Below the pieces are notes generated by a model. That model saw only the letters and a program-made list of their open reading frames with translations, did not search any database and had not been told where the DNA came from. The translations under genes were made by a program, and so were the position numbers. A stretch of 64,000 nt of DNA. It comes from Clostridia bacterium. GTDB lineage: Bacteria > Bacillota > Clostridia > Christensenellales > Aristaeellaceae. The DNA is taken from positions 1-64,000 of the forward strand of contig JAGBDE010000008.1 in assembly GCA_017937655.1 (NCBI GenBank), read 5' to 3'. Shown here in pieces: positions 51,848 through 59,790 of this stretch (position 1 is its first letter; each line of letters opens with the position of its first letter).

Positions 51848-53371
51848 ATGAAAAAATTCCTTGCTTACCTGCTTACCGTAATCATGGTTCTGTCCATGGT
51901 GTCCTTCGCCAGCGCTTCCGAACTGGCCGGCACTTATGACATCACCGTTTGGGTGGCTGCTGAAGTCGTGGACCTGACTCTGGCCCAGATTGAAGAGTTC
52001 AACCAGACCAACGAGTTCGGCATCGTGTTCAACGCCACCGTTGAGCCCGTGTCCGAGGCTGACGCTGCTACCCAGATGATCACCGACGTTGAAGCCGGCG
52101 GCGACCTGTTCTGCTTTGCTCAGGACCAGTTTGCTCGTCTGGTGCAGGCCGGCGCTCTGGCCAAGCTGGGCGTGAAGGCCGGCGAAACCGTCAGCGCTGC
52201 CAACGCTCCCGTGGTTGTGTCCGCCGCCACCGTGGGCGACACCCTGTACGCCTACCCCCTCACCGCTGACAACGGCTACTTCATGTACTATGACAAGTCC
52301 GTCGTCTCCGAGGATCACATCGACTCTCTGGAAGCCATCATCGCTGACTGCGAAGCTGCCGAGAAGTACTTCGCCTTCGAAATGAACACCTCCGCCTGGT
52401 ACCTGGCTTCCTTCTTCTTCGCCACCGGCTGCGAATCCACCTGGGAAACCGACGCCGAAGGCAAGTTCGTCTCCGTGAAGGATACCTTCAACAGCCCCGA
52501 AGGCCTGATCGCCGTCAAGGGTATGAAGAAGCTGGTGGATTCTCCCTTCCATCTGTCCTCTTCCTCCGGCGCTGAGTTCTCCTCCGGCGCTGCCGTGGTC
52601 GTCACCGGCACCTGGGATTTCATGACCGTTCAGGGCATCCTGGGCGACAACATGGGCGTTGCCGATCTGCCTTCCTTCGAAGTGGACGGCCAGATCTACC
52701 ACCTCGGTTCCTTCAACGGCTGCAAGCTGATGGGCGTGAAGCCCCAGGTTGATCCCGCCCGTGCTGCTGCCCTGCATCAGCTGGCTCAGTACCTGACCGG
52801 TGAAAAGTGCCAGGCCGAGCGTTTCGCAGAGCGCGCCTGGGGCCCCTCCAACCTGAACGTGCAGGCTTCTGAAGCTGTCCAGGCCAACGCCGGTCTGGTG
52901 GCCCTGAACGCCCAGGCTCCCTACTCCATCCCCCAGGGCAACATCCATGGTTCTTGGTGGGATATCGCCAAGGTTATCGGCGATGACGTGAAGGCCGCTA
53001 CCGACGACGCCGGTCTGCAGGCTGCCCTGGACAACTACCAGGCCAAGATCGCTGACCTGTTCAAGCTGGACACCAACGCCCTGCTGTTCGTGGGCGCCTG
53101 GAACGGCTGGAACAACGCTGACGATACCGATACCTACTACTTCAAGGACAACTCCCTGACCCTGGACGTGCCCGAAAGCGATTACATGGGCGGCCGCATC
53201 GTGAACCCCGGCGACTGGGGCACCGATAAGGGCTTTGCTCAGGTTGTGACCGGCGTTGAGTACATCAAGGATCTGGGTGCTGACAACCCCGACAACAACA
53301 TCGTGTTCGCTGAGGCCGGCAACTACACCGTGACCATCAACGGCACCGAAATCTCCATCGTGAAGAACTAA
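51848..53371 (+). CDS. Oligosaccharide ABC binding protein with C-terminal extra module
   Basis: 507 residues from the ATG at 51848 behind AAAGGATGAAAACCCCC; two earlier in-frame ATGs are less likely. Signal peptide KKFLAYLLTVIMVLSMVSFASA, no lipobox Cys. Residues 30-395 are a MalE-type binding protein (ITVWVAAEVVDLTLAQIEEF, VPLYAYPLTADNGYFMYYDKS-like region, GTWDFMTVQGIL). From about 415 an added domain LFVGAWNGWNNADDTDTYYF...NIVFAEAGNYTVTINGTE resembles starch-binding/X25-type beta-sandwiches. It binds maltodextrin or galactan oligosaccharides for the transporter. A hairpin follows the gene. Confidence 0.88.
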   Translation: MKKFLAYLLTVIMVLSMVSFASASELAGTYDITVWVAAEVVDLTLAQIEEFNQTNEFGIVFNATVEPVSEADAATQMITDVEAGGDLFCFAQDQFARLVQAGALAKLGVKAGETVSAANAPVVVSAATVGDTLYAYPLTADNGYFMYYDKSVVSEDHIDSLEAIIADCEAAEKYFAFEMNTSAWYLASFFFATGCESTWETDAEGKFVSVKDTFNSPEGLIAVKGMKKLVDSPFHLSSSSGAEFSSGAAVVVTGTWDFMTVQGILGDNMGVADLPSFEVDGQIYHLGSFNGCKLMGVKPQVDPARAAALHQLAQYLTGEKCQAERFAERAWGPSNLNVQASEAVQANAGLVALNAQAPYSIPQGNIHGSWWDIAKVIGDDVKAATDDAGLQAALDNYQAKIADLFKLDTNALLFVGAWNGWNNADDTDTYYFKDNSLTLDVPESDYMGGRIVNPGDWGTDKGFAQVVTGVEYIKDLGADNPDNNIVFAEAGNYTVTINGTEISIVKN

Positions 53372-53433
53372 TCAGCAACGTCTGACCATCTGTGAAATAA
53401 CAGCTCTGTACAGATTCTGATGCTTCACATATT

Positions 53434-53464
53434 TGGCCGGAGCCAACTTGCTTGGTTCCGGCCA
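53434..53464 (+). terminator. Intercistronic hairpin after the binding-protein gene
   Basis: TGGCCGGA-G-CCAA / TTGG-T-TCCGGCCA with loop CTTGC, followed by TTTCC. A weak terminator or message-stabilising structure between the binding-protein and permease genes. Confidence 0.6.
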
Positions 53465-53490
53465 TTTCCATAAAGGAGCGGATTCCGGAC

Positions 53491-55032
53491 ATGAAACAGT
53501 ATACTGACCTTGAATACCTGAAACTGTCCAGGGGTCAGAAGCTGCTGTACAAAATTGCCAGTTTTTTCTGTTCCATCCCCCAGAAAATCAAGGGATTGTT
53601 CGTGGGCCTGTGGAACCTGATCAAAAATGCCGGCAAGGCCATCGGCAGCGAAGCAGCTGACATCTGGACCACTTTCCGGGACGGCGACTGGAAAACCAAG
53701 CTGTCCTTCTTCATCATGGGCTTTGGCAACCTGGCCCGGGGGCAGATCCTCCGCGGCCTTCTGTTCCTGCTGTTTGAAGTTGTGTTCATCGGCTATATGG
53801 TCATTGCCGGCGGGTACTGGCTCAGCATGCTGCCCAGCCTGGGCAAGGTGGGCCCCACCGAAGAATACAACCTGATTTACGATGCCTACGTCACCACCTA
53901 CAACGATAACTCCTTCAAGATCCTGCTTTATGGCGTTCTGACCATCTTCTTTATCATCGCCTTTATTTACACCTGGCGTGTGAACGTGAAGCAGAACAAG
54001 ATGGCGGAAAAGATCCTGAAGAGCGGCAAGCAGCTGCGCAGCGGCAAGGAAGACCTGCGTTCCCTGGTGGACGACCAGTTCCACAAAACCCTGCTGGCTC
54101 TGCCCCTGACCGGCATTATCGTCTTTACGGTGCTGCCCATTGTGTTCATGATTCTGGTGGCATTCACCAACTACGACGGCACCCATGACGGTTATTACAA
54201 CAACCTGTTCACCTGGGTGGGTCTGGACAACTTCAACACCATGCTGTCCTGGAAAGTGGGCACCGGCGCCGGCACCCAGAGCTACGCCGCCACCTTCGGC
54301 GAGGTTCTCAGCTGGACGCTGATCTGGGCCTTCTTTGCCACCTTCACCAACTACTTCCTGGGCATGTTCGTGGCCATGGCCATCAACAAGCGGGGCATCA
54401 ACCTGAAAAAGCTGTGGCGTACCATTCTGGTATTGACCATCGCCATTCCCCAGTTCATCTCCCTGCTGTACGTGTCCAAGATGTTCGCCAAGAACGGCAT
54501 CGTCAACGGCTTCCTGATGAGTATGGGGTGGATAGACCAGGCCCTGCCATTCTGGGAGGATCCCACCTGGGCCAGGATCACGGTCATCCTGATCAACATC
54601 TGGATCGGTATCCCCTACCTGATGCTGATCACCACCGGCATCCTGATGAACATCCCCCAGGATCTGTACGAATCCGCCCGCATCGACGGCGCCAACGCAT
54701 GGCAGCAGTACACCAAGATCACTTTGCCTTACATGCTGTTCGTCACCGGCCCCTACCTCTTGACCAGCTTTACAGGCAATATGAACAACTTCAACGTCAT
54801 CTACCTGCTCACCGGCGGCGCGCCAACCAACCCGGCGGCGTCCTCGGCGGCAGGCACGGTGGGCTACACAGACCTGCTCATTACCTGGCTGTTCAAGATC
54901 ACCACAGGCGCGGAAAGCCAGTACTACCTGGCCTCCGTGGTGGGTATTCTGGTGTTCATCGTGGTGGCGCTCATCTCCCTGGTGGTATACAACGTGCTGC
55001 CGTCCATTAAGAACGAGGAGGATTTCCAGTGA
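53491..55032 (+). CDS. Sugar ABC permease, MalF/GanP-like
   Basis: 513 residues from the ATG at 53491. Long N-terminal part with two helices (LRGLLFLLFEVVFIGYMVI, LLYGVLTIFFIIAFIY) before the six-helix core, as in MalF-type permeases. EAA loop YESARIDGANAWQQYTKITLP. It forms the channel for oligosaccharide import with the MalG-type partner. Overlap of start codons with the next gene. Confidence 0.93.
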   Translation: MKQYTDLEYLKLSRGQKLLYKIASFFCSIPQKIKGLFVGLWNLIKNAGKAIGSEAADIWTTFRDGDWKTKLSFFIMGFGNLARGQILRGLLFLLFEVVFIGYMVIAGGYWLSMLPSLGKVGPTEEYNLIYDAYVTTYNDNSFKILLYGVLTIFFIIAFIYTWRVNVKQNKMAEKILKSGKQLRSGKEDLRSLVDDQFHKTLLALPLTGIIVFTVLPIVFMILVAFTNYDGTHDGYYNNLFTWVGLDNFNTMLSWKVGTGAGTQSYAATFGEVLSWTLIWAFFATFTNYFLGMFVAMAINKRGINLKKLWRTILVLTIAIPQFISLLYVSKMFAKNGIVNGFLMSMGWIDQALPFWEDPTWARITVILINIWIGIPYLMLITTGILMNIPQDLYESARIDGANAWQQYTKITLPYMLFVTGPYLLTSFTGNMNNFNVIYLLTGGAPTNPAASSAAGTVGYTDLLITWLFKITTGAESQYYLASVVGILVFIVVALISLVVYNVLPSIKNEEDFQ

Positions 55033-55919
55033 TGAGTCAAGCAAAGTTGTTGGATAACAAGCCCGCACGCCATCACATGGGCCTGCGTACCTCCCGCCTT
55101 ATCGGCAACAGCGCCATTTACGCCTTCCTGATCATTATCAGCATCATCTGGCTGATTCCCTTCGTTTGCATCGTGCTACAGTCCTTCCGTGTGGAAAACA
55201 CCCACCAGGTGGGCTACATCATCCCCAAAAAGTGGGGCTTTGACAACTATGTCAACCTGTTCCAGACGGACTTCCCCCGCTGGTACATGAACACCTTCAT
55301 CTCCGCGCTGGTAACGGCGGCCCTGCAGACGGTGATCGTGCTGTGCATGAGCTACACCCTGTCCCGCTTCCGCTTCAAGCTGCGCAAGCCCCTCATGCGC
55401 CTGATGCTGATCCTGGGCATGTTCCCCGGTATGCTGACCATGATCATCCTCTACCGGGTTTTGAAGGATCTGGGCATGACCCAGGCCAACTCCGTGCCCG
55501 GCCTGATCCTGGTGTACGTGGCATCCTCCGGCATGGGTTACTACGTGTCCAAGGGCTTCTTTGACACCATTCCCAAATCCCTGGACGAGGCCGCCCGCGT
55601 GGACGGCGCTACCCGCTTCCAGGTGCTCAAGAAGATCATTCTTCCGCTTTCCAAACCCATTGTTATCTACACCATTCTGACGGCCTTCATGGGCCCCTGG
55701 GGCGACTTCGTTTTCGCGCGATACATCGCCTTTGGCACATCCGCAGGCATGAACGTGGCAGTCGGCCTTTACAACTGGCTGAACAAGGACCAGATCTCCA
55801 AATGCTACACCATGTTCTGCGCCGGCGGCGTACTGGTTGCCGTACCGGTCACGGTGCTGTTCATGTGCCTGCAGAGGTACTACGTAGAGGGCGTCACAGG
55901 CGGCGCCGTCAAGGGCTAA
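55032..55919 (+). CDS. Sugar ABC permease, MalG/GanQ-like
   Basis: 295 residues from the ATG at 55032; a GTG three bases earlier is an alternative start. Six helices with EAA loop LDEAARVDGATRFQVLKKIILP and C-terminal VEGVTGGAVKG, typical of MalG. The start overlaps the stop of the MalF-type gene. Confidence 0.94.
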   Translation: MSQAKLLDNKPARHHMGLRTSRLIGNSAIYAFLIIISIIWLIPFVCIVLQSFRVENTHQVGYIIPKKWGFDNYVNLFQTDFPRWYMNTFISALVTAALQTVIVLCMSYTLSRFRFKLRKPLMRLMLILGMFPGMLTMIILYRVLKDLGMTQANSVPGLILVYVASSGMGYYVSKGFFDTIPKSLDEAARVDGATRFQVLKKIILPLSKPIVIYTILTAFMGPWGDFVFARYIAFGTSAGMNVAVGLYNWLNKDQISKCYTMFCAGGVLVAVPVTVLFMCLQRYYVEGVTGGAVKG

Positions 55920-55962
55920 GCCGGCCCGGACAATGGAATTTGAGTAAAGGAGAAATCTGTTT

Positions 55963-57090
55963 ATGGCAAGCGTAAAACTGACAGACGTCAAAAAGATTTA
56001 CGATAACAAAGTCACCGCCGTTCACGACTTCAACCTGGAAATTGCGGACAAGGAATTTGTGGTGTTCGTCGGCCCCTCCGGCTGCGGAAAGTCCACCACC
56101 CTGCGCATGATCGCCGGCCTGGAGGACATCTCCGAGGGCATCGTGGAGATCGACGGCGTTGTGGTCAACGACCTGCAGCCCAAGGATCGGGACATCGCCA
56201 TGGTGTTCCAGAATTACGCCCTCTATCCCCACATGACGGTGTATGACAACATCGCCTTCTCCCTCCGGCTGAAGAAAATGCCCGAGGACGAGATCTACGA
56301 GAAGGTCACCAACGCCGCGGAGATCCTGGGCATTACCGAGTACCTGACCCGCAAGCCCCGCGCCCTGTCCGGCGGCCAGCGTCAGCGTGTGGCCATCGGC
56401 CGCGCCATGGTGCGCAACGCCAAGGTATTCCTCATGGACGAGCCTCTCTCCAACCTGGACGCCAAGCTGCGCAACCAGATGCGTGCCGAGATCATCCTGC
56501 TGCGCCAGAAGCTGGACACCACCTTCATCTACGTCACCCATGACCAGACCGAAGCCATGACCCTGGGCGACCGGATCGTCATCATGCGGGACGGCATCAT
56601 CGAGCAGGTGGGCACCCCCACGGAAGTGTTCGAGATGCCTCGCAATATCTTCGTGGCCGAGTTCATCGGCGCGCCCAAGATGAACATGATCGACACCGAG
56701 CTGGTTAAGGAAGGCGACCGCTACTTCGTCACCCCCTTCGGCGCCAAGATCGAAGTGGACGGCGAGAAGCGCAACGAGCTCATCCAGCGCGGCGTGGAAG
56801 CCGGCTCCATCAAGCTGGGCGTCCGCCCCGAGCACATCGTTCTTTCTGAGGAAGGCAGCGAAGCCGCCATCCCCTGCAAGCTGGAAGTGAACGAAATGAT
56901 GGGCAGCGAGCTGCACCTGCACGTCTTCACCGAGGACGGCACCCGGCTCATCGTCCGCATTCCCACCATCAACCTGACCATGGAGCAGCGCAACGCTTTG
57001 GTTTACGGCGCACAGCTGTACATCACCTTTGAAGGCAAGGTCATGCATTTCTTTGACAAGGAATCCGAACTGAACCTGATTTATGGATGA
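55963..57090 (+). CDS. Multi-sugar ABC transporter ATPase (MsmX/UgpC-like)
   Basis: 375 residues; AAAGGAG precedes the ATG. GPSGCGKST Walker A, LSGGQRQRVAIGRA signature, LMDEPLSNLDAKLR Walker B, and the C-terminal OB-type regulatory domain (IKLGVRPEHIVL). Such ATPases are often shared among several sugar transporters; here it closes the MalFG-like operon. Confidence 0.94.
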   Translation: MASVKLTDVKKIYDNKVTAVHDFNLEIADKEFVVFVGPSGCGKSTTLRMIAGLEDISEGIVEIDGVVVNDLQPKDRDIAMVFQNYALYPHMTVYDNIAFSLRLKKMPEDEIYEKVTNAAEILGITEYLTRKPRALSGGQRQRVAIGRAMVRNAKVFLMDEPLSNLDAKLRNQMRAEIILLRQKLDTTFIYVTHDQTEAMTLGDRIVIMRDGIIEQVGTPTEVFEMPRNIFVAEFIGAPKMNMIDTELVKEGDRYFVTPFGAKIEVDGEKRNELIQRGVEAGSIKLGVRPEHIVLSEEGSEAAIPCKLEVNEMMGSELHLHVFTEDGTRLIVRIPTINLTMEQRNALVYGAQLYITFEGKVMHFFDKESELNLIYG

Positions 57091-57103
57091 TGGATCCACA
57101 CAA

Positions 57104-57135
57104 AAACCGCCCCGGCCAACTGGCTGAGGCGGTTT
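57104..57135. terminator. Bidirectional terminator
   Basis: AAACCGCC / GGCGGTTT with inner GGCCA/TGGCT pairing between convergent ATPase and acyl-CoA synthetase genes. Confidence 0.85.
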
Positions 57136-57148
57136 CTTTATGCGTTGA

Positions 57149-59413
57149 TCACAGCTTGTTGCGCTGGATTTTGCCGGAGATGGTCTTGGGCAGCTCCGTG
57201 CGGAACTCCACGATGCGGGGGTACTTGTAGGGGGCGGTGTGCTGCTTGACGTAGGCCTGGATTTCCTTCTTCAGGTCGTCGGTGCCCTCGGTGTCCTTGG
57301 TCAGGACGATGCAGGCCTTGACCACCTGGCCGCGGACATCGTCCGGGGCGCCGGTGACACCGCACTCCAGTACGTAGGGCAGCTCCATGATGACGGACTC
57401 GATCTCAAACGGCCCGATACGGTAGCCGGAGGACTTGATCACGTCGTCCACGCGGCTGACGTACCAGAAGAAGCCCTGTTCGTCCTTCCAGGCCACGTCG
57501 CCGGTGTGGTACCAGCCATCGTGGAGGACGGCAGCGGTCTTTTCCTCGTCCTGGTAGTAGCCCAGGAACAGGCCGCAGGGAACCTTCTCGCTGGTGCGGA
57601 TGCAGATCTCGCCGTTCTGGCCGGTGGGCACGGGATTGCCGTCCGGATCCAGCAGCTGGATATCGTACAGGGGGCTGGCCTTGCCCATGGAGCCCACCTT
57701 GTGGGCGTTGCCCACCAGATTGGCGATGGACAGGGTGGTTTCCGTCTGGCCGAAGCCCTCGATGAGCTGCAGGCCGGTCAGCTTCTCAAACTGATAGTAG
57801 ACCTCGGGGTTGAGAGCCTCGCCGGCGGTGGTGGCCCGCACGACGGAGGAGAAATCATACTTGGTCAGATCCTGCTTGATCATCATGCGGTACATGGTGG
57901 GCGGTGCGCAGAAGGTGGTGATTTTGTACTTGCCAAACAGGGGCAGGATCTCCGCCGCGTCAAAGCGGTCAAAGTCGTAGGTGAACACGCCGCCTTCGCA
58001 GAGCCACTGGCCGTAGTACTTGCCCCAGAGGGCCTTGCCCCAGCCGGTATCGGAGATGGTGAAGTGGATGCCGTCACGATGCACGCAATGCCAGTATTTG
58101 GCGGTGATGTAATGGCCCAGGGGGTACTTGAAGCTGTGGGTGGCAATCTTGGGATAGCCGGTGGTGCCGGAGGTGAAGAACATCAGCATGGGATCGTTGC
58201 CGCAGGGAGTGTCCTCGGTGCGGAGATAGCGGCGGCTGAACAGGCCAAACTCCTTGTCGAAGTCATGCCAGCCGTCACGGCTGCCGCCTACCAGAACCTT
58301 GGTCTTCAGGGTGGGGCTGGTCTCGGCGGCCAGTTCTACCTGGTGAGCCACGTCGCCGTCGGCGGTGCAGAGGATGGCGCTGACGCCGGCAGCCTGGAAA
58401 CGGTACTCAAAGTCGTGCGCCAGCAGCTGGTTGGTAGCGGGGATAGCGATGGCGCCCAGCTTGCACAGGGCGGTCATGGCAGGCCAGAACTGCCAGTGGC
58501 GCTTCAGCACCAGCATGACCCGGTCGCCCTTCTTTACGCCCAGAGAGGTGAAGTAGTTGGCGGCCTGGTTGGACAGATCCTTCATGTCCTTGAAGGTGAA
58601 GCGGCGTTCTTCCTTGGTGCGGCTCAGATGCAGCATGGCCAGCTTTTCCGGATCCTTCCGGGCCACCGCGTCCACGATGTCAAAACCGAAGTTGAACTGA
58701 TCCTCGTTCATAAAGTCGATGGACTTGAGGGTGCCGTTTTCGTCCTCCTCGGCCCGGATGAACTTCTTGCAGCAGAGCTCGGGATCGCTTTCCACAACGG
58801 GAGCATGGCGTTCCTGCACTTCCTCCGCCACGTTGGACTTGCCGTGGAGAACCATGGCCAGGAACAGGCAGCCTTCTCCGTCCACCGCGATCATGCCGTG
58901 GGGAGTGGCGGAATCGTAGTAGATGCTGTCGCCCTCGTGGAGGATTTCCGTATGCTCGCCGATCTGCACCTTCAGGGAGCCCTTCAGGATCAGGTCGAAC
59001 TCCTGGCCGGCATGGGTGGCCAACTGGATGGGCTTGTCCTGCTGCTCGGGCAGATAGTCATAGCGGACCCAGTAGGGCTCGGCGATCTTATGGCGGAACA
59101 TGGGGGCCAGGTTCTGGATGCGGATGCCCTCCTCACGGGCGGTGGTGATGCCGCGATCCTTGCGGGTGACGGTATAGCTGCTCAGGTGAGCGCTGTGGCC
59201 TTCCAGAAGGTCGGTCAGCTCAATGCCAAACGCCAGGGCGCATTTGTGGATAAAAGAGAAAGGCAGATCCACCTTGCCGGATTCATACTCTACATAAGTG
59301 GCCTCGGTCACCTGGGTGCGCAGAGACATTTCCTCCGTGGAAAAGCTCATAATCTGCCGCATCTCACGAATACGAAGCGCGATTTCCTGAATTTGCTGAC
59401 GGGACTGGTTCAC
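57149..59413 (-). CDS. HTH-cupin-acyl-CoA synthetase fusion
   Basis: 754 residues from a GTG at 59413 behind AAAGGAGG. Three parts: an XRE helix-turn-helix (about 8-70, IREMRQIMSFSTEEMSLRTQ...TYVEYESGKV), a cupin (about 110-195, EFDLILKGSLKVQIGEHTE...SIYYDSATPHGM), and an AMP-forming ligase (about 235-754) with MFFTSGTTGYPK, TISDTGWGKALWGKYYGQW, GFGQTETT and PKTISGKIQR carrying the catalytic Lys. The first two parts are the common XRE-cupin transcription factor layout; joining it to an acyl-CoA synthetase of the medium-chain type is rare. It would activate a carboxylic acid to its CoA ester and might sense it too. A T-box leader precedes it. Confidence 0.88.
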   Translation of the reverse strand: MNQSRQQIQEIALRIREMRQIMSFSTEEMSLRTQVTEATYVEYESGKVDLPFSFIHKCALAFGIELTDLLEGHSAHLSSYTVTRKDRGITTAREEGIRIQNLAPMFRHKIAEPYWVRYDYLPEQQDKPIQLATHAGQEFDLILKGSLKVQIGEHTEILHEGDSIYYDSATPHGMIAVDGEGCLFLAMVLHGKSNVAEEVQERHAPVVESDPELCCKKFIRAEEDENGTLKSIDFMNEDQFNFGFDIVDAVARKDPEKLAMLHLSRTKEERRFTFKDMKDLSNQAANYFTSLGVKKGDRVMLVLKRHWQFWPAMTALCKLGAIAIPATNQLLAHDFEYRFQAAGVSAILCTADGDVAHQVELAAETSPTLKTKVLVGGSRDGWHDFDKEFGLFSRRYLRTEDTPCGNDPMLMFFTSGTTGYPKIATHSFKYPLGHYITAKYWHCVHRDGIHFTISDTGWGKALWGKYYGQWLCEGGVFTYDFDRFDAAEILPLFGKYKITTFCAPPTMYRMMIKQDLTKYDFSSVVRATTAGEALNPEVYYQFEKLTGLQLIEGFGQTETTLSIANLVGNAHKVGSMGKASPLYDIQLLDPDGNPVPTGQNGEICIRTSEKVPCGLFLGYYQDEEKTAAVLHDGWYHTGDVAWKDEQGFFWYVSRVDDVIKSSGYRIGPFEIESVIMELPYVLECGVTGAPDDVRGQVVKACIVLTKDTEGTDDLKKEIQAYVKQHTAPYKYPRIVEFRTELPKTISGKIQRNKL

Positions 59414-59440
59414 CGGGCATACCTCCTTTTTTCATAGAAA

Positions 59441-59713
59441 AAAACCCGTCTCAAAGTTTTTTCTTTGAGACGGGTGTGTTCACATCCGCGGTACCACTCA
59501 AATTGCAGCATCTGCTGCCACTCATCGGGTTCTATCAAACCCTGTGCATTCACGCAGCCTCACGGAAAACCTTACTTTTGGCATTTCAGGCTTTCAACTC
59601 AGAAGGGATAAGCGCTTGAAACCTCTGCTGCCGGTTCGCACCAACCACCGGCTCTCTGAAAGCGTCCGTTTCGGCCGTCTTCGTCATCGTCGTTCAAATG
59701 GTATTCAATTTAC
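59441..59713 (-). ncRNA. T-box leader (tentative leucine specifier)
   Basis: On the minus strand, Stem I is seen with distal AGAGAGCCGGT...GGTGCGAACCGG, Stem III hairpin GGGTTT-GATA-GAACCC, the T-box GAGTGGTACCGCGG (59486-59499) and a perfect 13-bp terminator. The specifier bulge reads CGCTTATCCC: CUU or, in an alternative alignment, UUA, both leucine codons. Uncharged tRNA should stabilise the antiterminator and switch on the fusion gene downstream. T-boxes usually control tRNA synthetases or amino acid genes, so this target is unusual. Confidence 0.85.
59444..59475 (-). terminator. T-box terminator
   Basis: 13-bp perfect stem ACCCGTCTCAAAG / CTTTGAGACGGGT with loop of six A (minus strand) and a run of seven T. 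Confidence 0.95.
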
Positions 59714-59719
59714 GATGGC

Positions 59720-59749
59720 ATCTTATCACACTTATAGGGGGACTGTCAA
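59720..59749 (-). promoter_or_regulatory. Promoter of the T-box leader
   Basis: Minus strand TTGACA, 18 bp, TAAGAT with TGA before it (extended -10). It lies between the ACT/MBL gene and the leader, so the fusion gene has its own promoter. Confidence 0.75.
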
Positions 59750-59790
59750 TCCGCTTTTTGCAAAAACAGCAAAGAAACATCGGCGGATCA

